Shown here in pieces: positions 63,196-64,000 of a stretch of DNA of 64,000 nt. The notes beneath the pieces are model-generated. The model was not told the DNA's origin. It saw nothing but the letters and a program-made list of their open reading frames with translations, and made no database searches. The stretch's first letter is position 1, and the number at the start of each line of letters is the position of its first letter. The DNA comes from Streptomyces indicus (GTDB lineage: Bacteria > Actinomycetota > Actinomycetes > Streptomycetales > Streptomycetaceae). The position numbers and the translations under genes are program-made. The stretch spans positions 124,001 through 188,000 of the forward strand of contig NZ_FNFF01000012.1 in the NCBI RefSeq assembly GCF_900100315.1, read 5' to 3'.

Positions 63196-64000
63196 ATGAG
63201 TGACGATCGACCGACGTGGGCGCGACGCATTGCCGCCGAACGAGAAGCCCGGCGATGGTCGCAAGCCGAAGCCGTAGCCGCACTGCGAGCCCATGCGCCG
63301 AAGCCGATCCCTGAAGGCGCCAGCATGATCCGGCAGTGGAAGCGGTGGGAGTCCGGAGAGACCAAGCCGAGCGACTTCTACCAGCCGATCATTGCGGCGA
63401 CGTTCGGCACCGTCACGCACGCGCTTTTTCCCGTGGCCGGCCGCCGCGACGGCAACGCCGAAATCGTGGCCGCGAGCGGCATGGAAACGCTCGACATCAT
63501 CAGCCGGTTGCAGGCGTCCGATGTCGACAACGCCACGTTGGACGCGCTCAGGATCACCGCAGATCGCCTGTGCTCCGAGTACCCGTACCTCCCGAGCGGA
63601 CAGCTTGCCGTCGAGGGACGCCAGTGGCTCAAGCGTGTTGCTGGACTTCAAGGACAGCGGTTGACCCTCGCGCAGCACCGGGAGGTTCTCACCCTGTCCG
63701 GTTGGCTTGCCCTCCTGGTCGGATGCGTCGAGTACGACATGGGCGAACGCGCGGCGGCGGAGAGTACGAGGCGAGCGGCCCTATCCCTCGCGAACGAGGC
63801 GGAGAACAACGAGATCGCCGGGTGGGCGCACGAGATGCGCGCTTGGTTCGCCCTGACGACGGGGGACTACCGAGGCATCATCGCGGCTGCTCAGACCGGC
63901 ACGGACATAGCCCCGGGCCACGGCGTTGCCGTTCAACTGGCAGGCCAGGAGGCCAAGGCGTGGGCCCGCCTCGGAGACCGGCGTCAGACCGAAGTAGCAC
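63196..64000 (+). CDS. XRE-family regulator with TPR-like C-terminal region (cut by window edge)
   Basis: A frame open from ATG 63196 (aggcagc site) to the end; 268 codons are seen. The N-terminus is an XRE helix-turn-helix: WARRIAAEREARRWSQAEAVAALRAHAPKPI, then SMIRQWKRWESGETKPSDFYQPIIAATFG. The rest is helical (LAQHREVLTLSGWLALLVGCVEYDMGERAAAESTRRAALSLANEA, AGWAHEMRAWFALTTGDYRGIIAAAQTG), TPR-like repeats. It is common in Streptomyces and in AICE, next to NUDIX or conjugation genes. It probably senses a ligand or peptide. The stop is outside. Confidence 0.72.
   Translation, partial: MSDDRPTWARRIAAEREARRWSQAEAVAALRAHAPKPIPEGASMIRQWKRWESGETKPSDFYQPIIAATFGTVTHALFPVAGRRDGNAEIVAASGMETLDIISRLQASDVDNATLDALRITADRLCSEYPYLPSGQLAVEGRQWLKRVAGLQGQRLTLAQHREVLTLSGWLALLVGCVEYDMGERAAAESTRRAALSLANEAENNEIAGWAHEMRAWFALTTGDYRGIIAAAQTGTDIAPGHGVAVQLAGQEAKAWARLGDRRQTEVA

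Larger units (their letters stand above)
58581..64000. mobile_element. Integrative element of pSAM2/AICE type at tRNA-Ile (partial)
   Basis: The left end abuts tRNA-Ile. Five minus-strand genes overlap end to start: 62130-62525, 61408-62133, Rep 59978-61411, Xis 59796-59981, Int 58639-59796. Int-Xis-Rep is the hallmark of actinomycete integrative and conjugative elements. Two plus-strand regulators (GntR, XRE) follow. No second copy of the tRNA 3' end is in the window, so the right end lies beyond 64000. No FtsK-like transfer gene is visible. Confidence 0.82.

Noticed and set aside
62500..64000. A second copy of the tRNA-Ile 3' end (attR)
   Set aside because: No repeat of the tRNA 3' half is seen; the element must extend past the window.

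Overview
This is a GC-rich actinobacterial chromosome segment, almost certainly from a Streptomyces, and it contains the replication origin. Three things support this. The gene order rpmH-dnaA-oriC-dnaN-gnd-recF-(DciA-like)-gyrB-gyrA on one side, and rnpA-yidD-yidC-jag-rsmG-parA-parB-trxA-trxB-(anti-sigma)-sigM-(pseudokinase)-murJ-(DUF6049)-cca on the other, is the one known around oriC in Streptomyces coelicolor. DnaA is very long (716 residues, with a huge linker domain II). There are 14 perfect copies of the ParB-binding site parS (GTTTCACGTGAAAC), plus one near-match.

Layout. 1-9.4 kb: accessory metabolism and stress genes (partial NUDIX-like protein, flavohaemoprotein, HAD phosphatase, DUF2269-like membrane protein, three GNAT/MarR/MFS-type genes, HbpS/GlcG-like protein, serine hydrolase). 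9.4-14.7 kb: dnaB with a DnaA-box cluster upstream, a MATE exporter, then the rpsF-ssb-rpsR-rplI operon. 14.9-24.4 kb: cell-wall and envelope genes (FemX-type ligase, alanine-racemase-like enzyme, GT87 membrane glycosyltransferase, class A PBP), a PadR regulator and inositol-3-phosphate synthase. 24.5-38 kb: MFS protein, LppU-like protein, cca, DUF6049 protein, MurJ, pseudokinase, ECF sigma factor/anti-sigma pair, and trxBA behind a perfect SigR-type promoter. 38-45 kb: GNAT, parB, parA, rsmG, jag, yidC, yidD, rnpA, and rpmH (45 aa). 45.6-58.4 kb: dnaA, the ~1 kb oriC, dnaN, gnd, recF, the DciA-like gene, gyrB, gyrA and a DUF3566 protein. 58.5 kb to the right edge: tRNA-Ile(GAT) followed by the left part of an integrative element of the pSAM2/AICE type. 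It has integrase, excisionase, a HUH-type Rep and small regulators as one overlapping minus-strand operon, then divergent GntR and XRE regulators. No transfer gene is visible, and the element runs off the window.

How it fits together. The core encodes initiation (DnaA, oriC, DnaB, DciA-like, DnaN), topology (gyrase), repair (RecF, SSB) and origin segregation (ParA, ParB, parS). Interleaved genes build lipid II and the wall (FemX, MurJ, PBP), insert membrane proteins (YidC, YidD, Jag) and handle thiol stress (TrxA, TrxB). The parS sites all lie left of dnaA. They are fitted into gene ends or into two tolerated reading frames inside genes. Most of the window is ordinary conserved core. The unusual parts are the parS-terminator palindromes, the coding-frame behaviour of parS, the DnaA-box cluster next to dnaB, the duplicated 56-bp hairpin after parB, and the integrative element.
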